Shown one piece after another: positions 44,466 through 56,344 of a stretch of 64,000 bases of DNA. A program made the translations under genes and the position numbers. Position 1 is the first letter of the stretch; each line of letters starts with the position of its first letter. The stretch comes from Sorghum bicolor. Its lineage: Eukaryota > Streptophyta > Magnoliopsida > Poales > Poaceae. Below the pieces are notes generated by a model. It was not told the origin of the DNA. It made no database searches and saw only the letters and a list, made by a program, of their open reading frames with translations. Location of the stretch: positions 12,880,839 through 12,944,838 of the forward strand of contig NC_012877.2 in assembly GCF_000003195.3 (NCBI RefSeq), in the 5' to 3' direction.

Positions 44466-44979
44466 AAGGTCCCCACGGATATTTATGTAAACAGTCTTCT
44501 TCCTCCTCCAGATCGACGTTGCCCTAGACCGCCACTGCACCCCGCCGTCGTCTCGCCCGAGTCCCCGAGCCCAGGAGCCCCTCCGCCGCCACCCCTCGTC
44601 CCTGAGCCGAGGAGCGCCGCCACCGCCGCTGCCTCCTTCTCCGGCGCAGAGACACGTGATCTCGTCCTCGAGCCGTCGTCGCACCGCCGCTGCCTCCTTC
44701 TCCGGCGCCGCCCCGCACGCACCGTCGTCCAGAGCGCCCCCGCGGCCGCCTCCTCGCCGCCGACCAACCGCGTGCACCGCCGACGCCATCTCCTCTTCTC
44801 TGGCCAGAGAAGGCTCGCGCCGCCGTCGTCAAGGGTGAGCACCGAGCGCCATGATAACTGTATGTGTTGTGTGTTGCGTCGGCCATCGAGTCGAGCACGG
44901 TTGTGCGTCTTTGTGGACGGCCATCGAGCCCTGGAATGCGTGTACGTTGTGGTGGACAGCCATCGAGTCGAGAGCATCT

Positions 44980-45246
44980 CCATGCATGTGCAGCAAGATT
45001 CGATGTGACAATGAATCTGAAATATTTTGTAAAATATTTGGGAAAGTAAACAAGGCCTTAGTTCCAATTTAAAGGCACAGTCGTAACACTTTCGTTTGTT
45101 TGATAAATATTATCTAATTATGATTAATTAGGTTAAAAAGATTTAACTCGCAAATTACAGGCAAACTGTGTAATTAGTTATTTTTTATCTATATTTAATG
45201 CTTTATGCATGTGATGTGACGGATAATTTGCAAACCTCAAATTGTT
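44980..45246 (+). mobile_element. Two joined fragments of the Tourist-like MITE
   Basis: The tail half of one copy (to AACAAGGCC at 45057) runs straight into the head of another (TTAGTTCC, then TAATTAGTTATTTTTTATC, to about 45246). They share or nearly share the GGCC terminus. Each lacks its other end. The family is the same as the copies at 9020, 13045 and 13350. Confidence 0.65.
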
Positions 45247-45510
45247 AAGGGAAGTTACAAATTGTTATGCCAAGATACTTCATTCACGAAAAAATTACAA
45301 TTCTCTTTTTTAGAAATAAAATATTTTAAAATTTTTATGACATTTCTATAAAATATATAAGTATTATTATATTAATTATAGATATATTTTTATACTATAA
45401 ATTTACTTGAGACATAAATGCTAATACTATTTATAATAAACTTGGTTAAATTTGAATTAGTTTCATCGACACAAATCACATAATTACATTATTTTATGGA
45501 TGAAGAGAGT

Positions 45511-45560
45511 ATATTATATTATATTATATTATATTATAATATTATATATTTATAATATAT
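45511..45560. repeat. (ATATT)n microsatellite
   Basis: About six units of ATATT at 45511-45539, continuing into mixed A/T sequence. Confidence 0.85.
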
Positions 45561-45912
45561 TCCCACTGCGACTATATAAAATTTGGATTTATTCGGTTGC
45601 AAACCTTGTTGTGTATAGTTGAACTTGAATCTGTCCTACTATCAGTATAATAATATAGGTAGTCAAAAGTTAAAACACAACCACACGCTAATCTTTATCC
45701 ATTCTTTATCTATTACTTTAATATAGATACCACAAGTTACTTTAATTTATGTTGATCTTGTCAAATACTTTTGCGTTGGACATATTAAGTATGAGATTTG
45801 ACAAATAACTTTTAACACTTGATCCAATTTGCAGAAATGACCAATCCGAATGACAACATGGATGATGCAATGATGGAGCTGAATGACAACATGGATGATG
45901 CAATGATGGACC

Positions 45913-46379
45913 TGTGGGGGTATAAACTCCTATACCCTTACGGCTAGGCTTGGGCTAGGAGATTTGGTCCATCACGAGACAGTTCGGGGCTTGATCTAAC
46001 TGCTCGGAGTCTCGCGCAAGGAAACAAGACGTGGAGATCAAGCATGATTCTAGTCGGTTAAAATAGGAATTGATATCGTATCATCTATGACAATTGTAAC
46101 CGACTAGGATTAGTGTCCAGATCTGTAACCCTGCTCTCTGGACTATATAAAGAGAGGCAAGGGACCCCCCTAGAACAACTCAACACAATTCGACATATCT
46201 CAAATCAATACAATTAGACGCAGGACATAGGTATTGCGCCCACACGGCGGTCGAACCTAGATAAAATCCTTATCCGTGTCTTGCGTCACCAACGAGTTCG
46301 TAGCTTGCGCACCTGTCTACCGATAAACTACTACTGTAGGTATACCCCAAGGTAAACTGCCGACTAGCTTTCATCGACA
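45913..46379 (+). repeat. 5' LTR of element D
   Basis: Begins TGTGGGGGTATAAACTCC and ends TCATCGACA; 467 bp. CTATATAAAG near 46143 is the likely TATA box. TGGCGCGCCAGGTAGGGG follows after one base as primer-binding site, identical to that of element C. Confidence 0.88.
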
Positions 46380-46427
46380 GTGGCGCGCCAGGTAGGGGGA
46401 GTGCGTACAGCTCTCCAGACAAACAAG

Positions 46428-48569
46428 ATGGTTATCGTCCCTACTTCTGCTGCCGTAGCTGAAGGCCTCACGTTCACCATTAGCCAGATCACCTAGACGA
46501 CTCACGCCAGTGGCCTTATGACCACGACTTTGGAAGAGAATCAGATCCGATCTGAAACGGTGGAAGTGGTGGTCCCAATCACACCGACCACGACCACTAC
46601 GACTCCGACAACTCAACCTCTGCTTCCTCGCTACAAGGGGAAACGAGTCAACAATTCTGATGTACTTGAACCAATCGATCACGCCAATCAAAGGCTTCTT
46701 GAAGCATCGGCACCGAATTTTTTCGACTCCCGTCGACCAACTTGTGCCACTGCGCACGAACGGCTAGGGACGTCCTTGATGATAACAGCCACTCCCGAAG
46801 GATGAACTGTTCAATTCAAGACAACCTCTCAAAATGGGAGTTTTCCTCATGGCCGACCAGGTCTCGCACTATACTCGGCGTCTATTCAGGGAGATGGACC
46901 TATCATCACGACAACCCGTGCGCCTGACATGCCAGTTTGTCAATATGGTTTCTGTCCATACTTTGCCAGAGGACAACACCGCCAGCACAAACTCAAGCAC
47001 AGGCTCTGTCCCCACTGAGGTTCTACACCCCAAGGACGAAGATTATGACTTGGATCTCCCGGCATACCCCCCGGGGCTTCTCCCGCTTCCCGGTTTTTCC
47101 ACCTCGACGAGGAGATTTGGTCTTCAATGTCAGCAACGACGAACCAGTCCTCGACGGAGAAACCTATGAGCAAAGGCAGCAGCACGAGCAGCGCAATGCC
47201 GATCGCGCTCAACGACGAGCAGATGAAGAACAACGGCAGCTGGTCCCAAACAACCTCGACGATGCTTTCGACATGGTGGGGGACCAGCAAGTGTTCAAGA
47301 CACCAAGCGCTAATTTAGCTGTCGCCATGGCAAACCTCGATCGACTCCCAGACACACCAGAATACCAGGGTGTTCGGACCAACATACGGGCGCACCTAAT
47401 CGCCGCCATGGGACAGACAGCAGATCTCCTCAGAAGGGTTCAAGCCATCTCCTACACGGAGGTCACCTCCGACTAGACCCATCACAGTCGGGCTTCACCA
47501 CGACCAGGCGCACATCGCCGCAGCAATTCGCCCATCGATGACCGTAGGAAGGAAGCTCATCGCGACGACCGTGGTTGGGACGCTGGCTGCAACCGTGAGC
47601 AAAGGCGCGGACACGACCAGGAGGTAGACCAGGAAAGATATCTATGGCAGAACCTCTCTCATAAGGACGCCCGCGAGCGCATCAACAGATGCATCAACGA
47701 TAGGGTGGCCCACGAAAACGTGCGCCTCATTGAGTACGATGCAGCTCACGGCCCTCCTAGCCTAAAACAGTTCTCCTCGCATCTCTGACAAGTCATCTGG
47801 CCATGCAATTTCAAGCTCGAGAAGCTCAAAAAATACGACGGCAAGGAGAACCCCAAAAATTGGATGACCCTTTATGAGATCGCGGTCCGATCTACAACAG
47901 GGGACGAGCATGTGATGGCAAATTATTTCCCGGTCGTCCTCGACCAAGCTGGTCATCAGTGGCTCCTCGGCTTGCCTGAAAACTCATTTGACTCATGGGA
48001 AGAACTGCGGTAGGCATTCATCGACAATTTCATCACCACATGCGAGCAGCCGGGAAACAAGTACGATCTCGAGAGGATACGAGATCGAAAAAATGAGCCC
48101 TTGCGTGATTACATCCGACGCTTCTCAGATATGCGCCTCAAGACCCCGAAGATTTCCCACGACAAGACTATTTTGGCTTTCATCAAAGGTCTTTGTTTTC
48201 ACGAAGCCTTGAGGAGTAAGCTACTGCGCAAGAGGACGACCACGGTCGCCGAACTCCTCACCACGGCCAAGAATTATGCCAACATCGACGACGCAAAAAA
48301 GCTCATCAGAGAAGACATCCGAGGAACCCAGCAAAACAAGGAGCCTCCCCGACGGGACGACAACCACGGACGTTTCGACAACCGAAGCCTTCGGCGTAGC
48401 AACAACCGCGACCACCGAGAAGGGTGGGATAGGCGTCGCGACCACCGCGATGACTTCAGAGGCAAGCGACCTCGCGACAATGATCACGAGGTGAACACAG
48501 TCAAGCACTCCAATGGTCGACGAGATTATCAGGAAGATTACAACAAAACCTTGAAAGGGTCGTGCCAAC
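46428..48569 (+). pseudogene. Element D gag, first part
   Basis: ATG 46428 corresponds to ATG 16931 of element C. A stop follows at about codon 23 (46494), and the frame changes before 46937. Recognisable pieces include NLDDAFDMVGDQQVFKTPSA, a capsid domain near 47800-48290 (LKKYDGKENPKNWM, YIRRFSDMRLKTPK) and an Arg/Asp-rich linker. In-frame stops include 47474, 47786 and 48011. The gene is cut at 48569 by element E and resumes at 57871. Confidence 0.88.
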
Positions 48570-50083
48570 TGTTGACACTAGCTAACACCACTTAGATACT
48601 AGGTTGTCATCCCTAGCATGGCGCCAGAGTGTACAAAGGTATTTATAAATGTAAAGGCTCTCTAGAAAATAATCTATTCTATCCGCAAGCGCACAGATAA
48701 AACACCTCATTGTAGCATTTCACCAGGATAAGTATTCCAGGTATCGTTATTTATAATTTTGCTCTAGGGATCTCAAGAAGATGGAATTAAATCAAGGGGC
48801 AAAATCAATCAAGGCATAGATTAGAGATAAACTTGCAAGAACATGATTACTAGTGAGAAACTCGTCACACAGTCACTTACTTTAGCAGGGGGTAAACCAT
48901 AAAGATAATGATAATGAATTATAAGTTCATGGGTAGATAGCACAGCGATTAGAAAATAGACTACTCCTCATATATGTAGGTGATGTCGGATTAGCTAGAG
49001 AATGGATTCTAAGTTATCTACTAACTACTAAGTCATAATCTACTCTAGTTATCTACAAGATCATATATAGCATAAAAGACTCTTCATTTATGTATAAGGA
49101 ACATTGATAAAGTAAATCAGAACATCGCATGACTTACTCCACAATACCGGTTCTGCCTGTCCTATCAACGGAGGGTGGACTATATAAGAATCAACGAAGC
49201 TGTCACTATCGCGAACTACCACACGACTCGGCCAATAGGATACATTTGCAGATAAATAACATCTAAGCACCACGCTCACATGTGATCTATCACCTAACTC
49301 CCTCGCGTCAAGAGCTAAGCGCTTTGCAAACTTATACATAAACTCATTATCAATTAGAACTATATCAAATATAGAACTAGAGCAAACTAAGAACATAATA
49401 ATTAGAGACATAATGCAATTAGAACAAAGAATTAGAGAAAGATATGAATAATACCAATCTTTATTACCGAAGATCCGAATCCAGAGCGTAGTGCTCTACT
49501 TCTCTAATTGCTATCTAATCAACCCTCTAAACTTGAAGGATTAGGGAGTAGCTAATTCTAATTCTCTGTGGGAGAGAAGCTCTAAACCCTAACTTTGATG
49601 GCTACCTCTGAATAATGATTTCTCCTCCCCTCCTCCAGGGGGGTCTGGCCTTGGTTTTATAGTCCCCTCAAGTGAATGTGAGCCATTGGATCAAACCGAC
49701 ATAGATTGTATGGTTTAGATTGATCCTTTAGGTCGGTGGAGTCTTGCCCCAAAGCAGAGTCCTAGTTGGCCTCCAACCCTGGGCGGGCGCCCAATGGGGG
49801 TGGGCGGCCGCCCAGCCCCCGAGCCCGAATCGCCTCCCGTTCGTTCCCGTGGCTTCTGGATCCTTCTAGATGGAGGAAAATTGCGCGGCACGTAATTATC
49901 TCGTTATAAACATGACATGTGGGCCTTCTCTCCATATTTTCTGATAAACCCCTGCAGAAATAGATAAACACCAAAGCTCGTGGAATTCTGTCAGATAAAA
50001 CCCTAATTCTAGATGTTTGTTTCATATTGATCATTTTTCATGTTTATTTGATTATTAATTATAGTACTTAAGGACCGTCAACA
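48570..50083 (-). repeat. 3' LTR of element E
   Basis: Begins TGTTGACACTAGC and ends CCGTCAACA, with TGTTGAC/GTCAACA as terminal inverted repeat. AACTCCCCCAAGCT directly inside is, on the - strand, the polypurine tract AGCTTGGGGGAGTT. It has an extra 21 bp of GGGCGCCC-rich sequence near 49785 compared with its partner. Confidence 0.92.
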
Positions 50084-51612
50084 AACTCCCCCAAGCTTAC
50101 CCTTTGCTTGTCCCTGAGCAAACAGCTAAACTCAAACGGATCAGGAGTTGCTTCGATGTTTTCTTTCCTGACAGGCACACATGCTTTTACATAAAAATTC
50201 TTCCAGATTAAAGTGAAGTGTTATGAAGTTTAGTACCTGCACTTAAATCTTAAGTAATCGAAAGACAAAATAGTTAAGTCAAGCACTATCCCTCCTGTCT
50301 ATACTTCACCTTTGTTCTAGAGTTTTTCATAAGTTTTCAAAATAAAACTCAGAGTTCCCAGCAATAATCTCTCAAGTCTCTCTATATGTGGTATTTGTGG
50401 ATCCTTACCATGATATCACTTACCTATAGCTAATGGAATATTTAAGTGGAGCTCATAGGAGTGAAAAACAGCTCTTACATATGTTGTCTAATCGAGCCAT
50501 GAATCCAAAGGAACTCGGCATATAATTAAATCAAGATGTGCATGTGTGATGGAGTAAATGATAGTGATGGTGAAAATGCATAAGTGATAATAATAAAATT
50601 TAGTTCTCATTGCTCCTTATATTGCTATCTCTCCTCTTCTTTGATCTTTGCTTTGGGAGAACATGGGCTATCTTTTTTTTTCTTTTTTTTTCAGGTGGGT
50701 AGTAGATACCCCTAATTCTACTGTCGGACACTTGTCCATTTTTTCCGCTCTAGTGGGCATCTTTGTACCCCTAATTCTACTTCGGACACTTGTCCATTTT
50801 TACCTCTCGTCTCACTCTTTTTCTTTCTTCTCCGAGGTTCCGGGCACTTGCCCCTTTTTATTTCCTCGCATATTTTTGCATAACCCATGCCTCTTCTGCA
50901 TTGAATCTTTTTAGAGAGAGAGAATAATAATATTCGGGATAGTGAGTGAAAATATTTTTAGCGATTTTAATGATTGGTGATGAATGCTGTGGTAGATGTG
51001 TGCAAGTGAATATCTTAATTTAACCACATGAGAAGCTCCTAAGGGTCTACACAGCTCGATCAAACTCAATGTAGTAAAAGATGTTATAGCAAGTATGGCT
51101 GTGGTAGGTAGTTTTGTCATGCTAGGAACTCATCATGTGACTTGTAAGTTTTCAAAATAATTCTCTAGAACTTAGTGTAGTAGGAACAAGATAAACAGTA
51201 GCTCAACTTTATATCATGCCTTTCTCTTACCTAGACTTTAGTTTTATGCTTCCCAAAGATAGTAATTTTAGTTTTAGTAATTCCTGGAAGAATTCTAATA
51301 TAAAAGCTAGGTACTTGTAAGTAAGCAAACAGAGCAACTGTTCATCATTTCCATCATACATATTTTTGGTCTTTTTATTTTTTTCTAGAGATTAAACTTA
51401 GCAGAAAAATAAAGCACACTTATCTACACACTCTTTTTATTTTGTTTTTATGTTTATTAAAATGCAGTAAATTAAAGCAACAAAATATTTATTTGGTTTT
51501 CTAAGTTTTTTTTTTGAATAAAATACTGAAAAAGAATAAATAAGAAGAGCAAATAAAAACTTACTTGATAAATTGGGGAGAAACTCCCCCAAGCTGGATG
51601 TTGACGTCGGTC
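50084..51612 (-). other. Non-coding 3' region of element E
   Basis: Runs from the Athila ORF to the 3' LTR on the - strand. It is AT-rich with no credible frame. It has CTTGTCCATTTTT in a duplicated CCCTAATTCTAC context near 50710 and 50770, and T-rich runs at 50670-50690 and 51500-51515. A second CTCCCCCAAGCT, matching the purine tract, lies at 51584-51595. Confidence 0.6.
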
Positions 51613-53195
51613 TTACCCGATGTTCCAGAACCGCATCATGGTTGTGATGTTGTTGTTCATTGTTGTTGTATCTTGTCTCAACTCTTCTACTGCAGCGACA
51701 TGGTCCTGGTTCCATTTTTGTTGCTCTTCCAGGAGTCTTCCGTGTTCTGCTTGCGAGTTCTGGATGTCGAGGAGGGTGTTGTCGGTACGAGTGAAGAAAG
51801 CACCGGCCTCTTGATAGTAGTCATTCGTGAAAGCGTAGGAGGCGTCGGAATATCGTCCTGCATCAAATTGGGGCGGAGGTCTGGATCCTGAAGCTCCATA
51901 TGGATCAGTGGAATACCTGCCCGTATGAAAAGGCGGGTTTGTCCACTGGTGATCTTGGCTCTTCGGCCATGTCTCCTCTGTTGGCTCTTGTGGTTGCGCA
52001 TGATGAGCCCAAGGGTCTCGAAGGACTCGAGGGTTCTAATCGCAATAATGCAGGTGTGCTGCTTCTTCTGGTCCAGGGTCAGCTCCATACCAAGTGCGTT
52101 CTCGGTGAGTGGTTATCCTTTCAGACGCCACTCGCTGTGGAGTTCTCTGGTTCACTGGTGTTGCTGCAATTTCAATCAAAAAGTTTTGCACAGATTAGAG
52201 GCCAAGGTTCGGGTTAGGTAACCGAATCTTGCCTTTATCATCATATAGCTTGTACATTATATTTCCCTCTTTCTTTAACATCCGAGCTTGTCTAAATGTG
52301 TCATAGCCATGATAATTCTTAATTCTTCTATGAAGTCCAACGATGAATTTTCTAGTAAGTGAAGATTAGAGGCTAGACGAGTGATAAGTGAAGTACATCC
52401 TACTGGTCCCTGAAGACTAGGTATACTAAGCCAATGTGAAACTAATAGTGTAACAGGTGAAGTGGGTACTTTACTAATAGCAGCATATAAAAGTTGTAAA
52501 TCTCCTACTCTTACTTTCCTAATATCATCACGATAAAAAAGATTGTACCCAAGCCATTTGTGGAACATCCTATGAGTGGGGTGTTCCATGTCACTGGTTC
52601 GGGCTTGACTATAAAAATTATCTCTAGATATTTCTATCCAAAACTGGTGTCTCTCAAAATTGGGTAAATCGGAGTCAATGTTCAGGATGCATCTTGAAGA
52701 GAAACCAAGATGGTCGCTCAGCTCTCTCCAAGATAACATAATTTCCTGTTTGAACATCCGAAAAACAATTCCCCCCTCATAGTATTGTAAGGTGCAAAGA
52801 AATTCGAGGGTGAGAAGACGAGAACCCAGCTCAGTTATATTCCAAAAATTTGTCCAACCCATCATCTAAAAAATTAAGTCAAATTCAGTGTCCATACCTG
52901 TTTCTTGTAGTAAGGTTGGATCGATAGTAGGGGTGTGAATGAAATCTTTGTTCTTCAGTTGCTGATAGACTTCCTTCTCTCTTCGGGTCTTCAGTCCTAG
53001 GTCTCCTATCTTGAGAAGGACCTTAACTTGCTGACCTGATGAAGATGATGGAGCTTGTGTGGGTGTCGGGTCGACGCTCATCTCTGATGGCTGTGAGGAG
53101 TGTTGGGATGAACTCCTTGTTCCAATGTTCTTGAGAGCCTTCCCTGCATTCTTCACCTTCTTAAACATCCTGCAAACAAAAATTGGCAAAAACAC
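51613..53195 (-). pseudogene. Athila-type ORF (ORF3, env position) of element E
   Basis: A frame opens at 53195, with a more likely start at 53168 (MFKKVKNAGKALKNIG) directly after TTTGCAG. It continues through TPTIDPTLLQETGMD to a TAG at 52866, then MGWTNFWNITELGSRLLTLE, LSWRELSDHLGF and YNLFYRDDIRKVRVGDLQLL in the same frame. Near 52305 it slips; the continuation reads KGKIRLPNPNLGL, and the protein would end near MMRFWNIG at 51613. It resembles the ATHILA ORF-1 family (PF03078). In Athila elements this gene sits where retroviruses have env, but its role is unknown and no membrane segment is obvious to me. Confidence 0.75.
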
Positions 53196-53503
53196 AACTG
53201 GTGGAAAATGTGAGAGAAAATGTTAGTGGTCAGCTGTCCGGAATGTCAGTAGTCCAGGGGTTAATCGTTCAAGACAAGTTTCTATTTTAGTAGAGCCTCC
53301 CCCTAAACAACTTTTACTTCCAGTTAGACAGCAGGATCACTACTTGCTAGGTGATAATCACTCTCTCAAAAGAACTCCAACCTTCCACTCTCCACTTTCT
53401 CTCTACTCTCTTCTCTTCACTACAAGAGCTCCTTCTCGGGAAACTAAAACTTGTGTGGTTTTCTGGAGTGTTTGTGTGAAGAGAAGGGGAGCTGGAGGTG
53501 GCC

Positions 53504-53510
53504 TTTTATA
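53504..53510 (-). promoter_or_regulatory. Possible internal promoter before the Athila ORF
   Basis: On the - strand CTTATAAAAGGCCACC gives a strong TATA box about 310-340 bases before the ORF start codons. A C/T-rich then GA-rich leader follows, and a splice-acceptor-like TTTTTGTTTGCAG lies immediately before ATG 53168. This pattern suggests a separately transcribed, spliced mRNA. The rest of 53196-54070 is non-coding. Confidence 0.45.
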
Positions 53511-54070
53511 AGCTGAGCAGGGGACAGGGCGCGCGCCCAAGGTAGGTGGGCAGGCGCCCACCCCTGGTGTCCATCCTGGGTGTGCCTCCTCCACATGCTT
53601 CCTTGCTTTGATCTCACGCAGAATAATATTGTGTTGGTAGTGGTTGGACGGTGGAAAGATGTCAAGTGAGTGGAAACATATTGGTGGATGAAATTATGTG
53701 ATGGGATGTATGTGAGATGAAGTGTATGACATGTGGGACCCAAAGAGTGTGGGTCATGCTTCTAGAAGATCAATATAAATAAATATAATGCAGGAAAATC
53801 TATGAGAATTGAAACTTAATTAAAATGATAATGGAAAATATTTTTGTGCCTCCACAATAATTAATAAATATGGGTTGTTACACACCACAAATATTATTTA
53901 TATGGGGCTTTTTGATTATTATAATTATGCTATGAATATATATGACTAATGCCAGAATTAATTATGTAAGAGTTTAAATATGAGAAAATTAATAATGCGG
54001 ATAAATACCGATTTACCTCCCGGTGAGGGTTTGGGATTTTTAGGTCCCCCAAGCTGGACCTCCAAATCTT

Positions 54071-56026
54071 TTAATCTTCTGAGTTACCTTCCTCTGGAGA
54101 CGGTGTCTCCAGTGGTTCTTCATGAACTTCCTTCACTGTCGAGTCTCTCTCTGGTCTGGGTTTGAATGTGAAGTGTTCTTCTTGACCGTTTATGTTGAAC
54201 TTGATTTCTCCTTTTCCGACATCAATGTGGGCATTGGCAGTGCTCAGAAATGGCCTTCCAAGGATGATGGACACTTTTGAGTTAGGACTCATGTCCAGTA
54301 CTACGAAGTCTACTGGCACAAGGAAATCCCTGATCTTGACTGGAATGTTCTCGGCGATGCCCAACGGGTGTCGAACCGATTGATCCGCTAATTGTAGGCA
54401 CATTGATGTTGGTTCTAGGGTCGCATGCTCAAGCTTTTTGTGGACTGATGCTGGCATCACACTCACACTTGCTCCGAGATCACAAAGTGCATTGTTGAAG
54501 TGTTGGTTTCCGATCGAGCAATCAATAGTGGGACATCCGGGATCTTCCTTCTTCCTTGGTGGTTTGTTGAGGATGGCCGCACTACATTCTTCTGTCAGCT
54601 TGATAACCTCAGTGGTGGGCAGTGGTCTCTTCTTGTTAAGAATATCTCTGATGTACTTTGCATATGTAGGTACCTGTATAGCATCGAGCAGAGGTATGTT
54701 GACATTTAATTTCTGAATGACCTCTACAAACTTACCAAACTGCTCATCCGACTGCAGTCCTCTGTTTCTTCTAGGAAATGGCAAATAGTTGGTGTCGTAA
54801 AAATCTTTCCTCATTTCTCTAGTTCTTGGTGGTTGTAGCAGATCTTCTGCTTCAACTGGGCTTTCTTCTTCTATCACTGCTGGTTGCACTGGTGCTGATG
54901 TTCTTTGTTTCTCTTTTGGGTATGGTGGATCTCTGGTGGCTTTACCTCCTCTAGTAGTTATATTCTTTACCTGCTCAATGTTAGTGGCAACAGGCAGTGC
55001 AGCAGCTAACTTTATTAATTTAAGCTCTACCCTTTTATTAAGAGTGTTTTGTTCATCAAAGGCGGTTAGTAGAAAATCTATTTTATTATGTATATCTTTT
55101 AGAGACGATTCATTTGTATCTAGCCTTTGTTTAACTTCATCATTAATTTTGGTTTGTTGAGCAATTATCTCTTTTAATGAAAGTTGTTTGACAGTATTAC
55201 CTGAATTCATACCTTTGCTATTGGGTTGACTCGAAATTGGTTGATATTTGTATGTTGTCTCAATGGCCCTTTGATCTTCTTCGAACTTGGCCCTCTGGTC
55301 AATCCAATGGAGCAAATTTTCCATCTTAGTTGATAATGCATTTACTTCTTCTGGTATTTCTTCAGTTTGATGACATTGTTGGACTTTATCTTGGAACCAG
55401 GTTTGATTTTCTGCTATCTTATCCAAAAGTATCTCTGCTTTTCCAGTTGTAAGCTCCAAGAATGATCCTTTAGCAGATGCATCTAGGCACTCACGAGCCT
55501 TCTGGGTTAATCCATGGTAGAAGGTCTGCATAAGTAACCATGTGGCCATTCCATGGTGAGGACAATCTGATATGTATCCTTGAAAACGCTCCCATGCTTC
55601 TGAAATGGCTTCTGTCTTCTGCTGTTGGAAACTGACAATATTTCCTCTTAAGGCAGTTGTTTTGCCTATAGGGAAAAACTTTGATAGAAAGGCATCTGAC
55701 AAGTTTGTCCAGTTGTTGATGTTATCTTGATGAGTGTAGAACCACTTCCTCGCTTTTCCTTCTAGTGAGAATGGAAAAAGGCGAAGCAGTATGACGTCTT
55801 TGTCAACTCCGTTGATGTGGATTGTGCTTCCAATCTCTAAGAAATTCTGCAAGTGTGCACTAGCATCTTCATGTGCCTTTCCACTGAATTGTGTAGCTTG
55901 TACCAAATTGATGAGGCTTGACTTGAGCTCAAACTCGGGTATTCCTTCTTCTATTGCAAATCTTGGACCAGTTGGAATGTTGTCAAGACTTGGAGCAGAG
56001 AATTCTTGCAAGGTCTTTTGTGCCAT
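54071..56026 (-). CDS. gag-pro: Element E gag-protease
   Basis: An uninterrupted 651-codon frame from ATG 56026 (MAQKTLQEFSAPSLDNIPTG). The capsid domain (PF03732) covers residues 35-200 with FSGKAHEDASAHLQNFLEI, LFPFSLEGKARKWFY and FLSKFFPIGKT. A coiled-coil-like stretch covers residues 270-345. The aspartic protease lies around residues 495-625 with ALCDLGASVSVMP and SIILGRPFLSTA. It ends in a short acidic tail (SPEEGNSED) and a normal stop, not a break. No zinc knuckle is seen, as in other Athila gags. Pol does not follow in any frame. Confidence 0.9.
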   Translation of the reverse strand: MAQKTLQEFSAPSLDNIPTGPRFAIEEGIPEFELKSSLINLVQATQFSGKAHEDASAHLQNFLEIGSTIHINGVDKDVILLRLFPFSLEGKARKWFYTHQDNINNWTNLSDAFLSKFFPIGKTTALRGNIVSFQQQKTEAISEAWERFQGYISDCPHHGMATWLLMQTFYHGLTQKARECLDASAKGSFLELTTGKAEILLDKIAENQTWFQDKVQQCHQTEEIPEEVNALSTKMENLLHWIDQRAKFEEDQRAIETTYKYQPISSQPNSKGMNSGNTVKQLSLKEIIAQQTKINDEVKQRLDTNESSLKDIHNKIDFLLTAFDEQNTLNKRVELKLIKLAAALPVATNIEQVKNITTRGGKATRDPPYPKEKQRTSAPVQPAVIEEESPVEAEDLLQPPRTREMRKDFYDTNYLPFPRRNRGLQSDEQFGKFVEVIQKLNVNIPLLDAIQVPTYAKYIRDILNKKRPLPTTEVIKLTEECSAAILNKPPRKKEDPGCPTIDCSIGNQHFNNALCDLGASVSVMPASVHKKLEHATLEPTSMCLQLADQSVRHPLGIAENIPVKIRDFLVPVDFVVLDMSPNSKVSIILGRPFLSTANAHIDVGKGEIKFNINGQEEHFTFKPRPERDSTVKEVHEEPLETPSPEEGNSED

Positions 56027-56344
56027 AGCTTCAGCAATTGGTAGCTAGCTTCTTCTTCTCTTGATTGCTTTGGTTTTGATGATGAAGAGTTGAATGTACC
56101 CAAAGTCAATCCTGTTATACCCTGTATAAAATATAAACATAGAAAAACAACAGGGTGAACCTGCCAAAGCAGAGGTGCCTTGTTATGATTTCTCACTTAG
56201 TAGTTGTTTTTATGCAATTATTTCTCTATAGTTTAGTATAATGTTTTATATGAATAACCTTGATTGATTTTCTGGCTTTCCTTAATATTACCCTTTTGTT
56301 CCCTTTTATGACTTATTCCTGAGACTCGTATAATTCCTATAAGA

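Larger units (their letters stand above)
39334..44475 (+). mobile_element. CACTA (En/Spm) transposon with TNPD-type transposase
   Basis: The left terminus is CACTACTACAGAAC at 39334. Within 60 bp it meets subterminal repeats of the TTTAGTCCCGGTTGG type, repeated in both orientations to about 39640. The same repeats return at 44310-44465. Between them lies a broken TNPD-like transposase. A matching right end (...TAGTG with a TAT duplication) was not found after 44465, so the end is truncated or lies further right. The given end is the last subterminal repeat. Grass CACTA families with this repeat are common. Confidence 0.8.
44476..45912 (+). other. GC-rich leader, AT-rich stretch and a short Asp/Met-rich coding start cut by element D
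   Basis: 44500-44850 is C/G-rich and contains CACCGCCGCTGCCTCCTTCT twice (44618 and 44685). GGCCATCGAG recurs three times at 44880-44970. After an AT-rich region, a splice-acceptor-like TTTGCAG precedes ATG 45838. The frame reads MTNPNDNMDDAMMEL then NDNMDDAMMDL, from a 33-bp tandem repeat, and is cut by element D at 45913. It might be the second gene of the CACTA element, but that is a guess. It does not resemble a gene I know. Confidence 0.4.

Noticed and set aside
45511..45560. AT-rich repeat as replication origin or matrix attachment site
   Set aside because: A simple microsatellite; nothing else supports a function.
49088..49411. A 107-codon - strand frame in the left LTR of element E, present again at 56890-57213
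   Set aside because: Identical because both lie in the LTR; no domain, and LTR transcripts would not be expected to translate it.
52275..53195. Athila ORF as a true envelope protein
   Set aside because: Position is env-like, but I see no signal peptide or membrane segment; only the family resemblance is supported.
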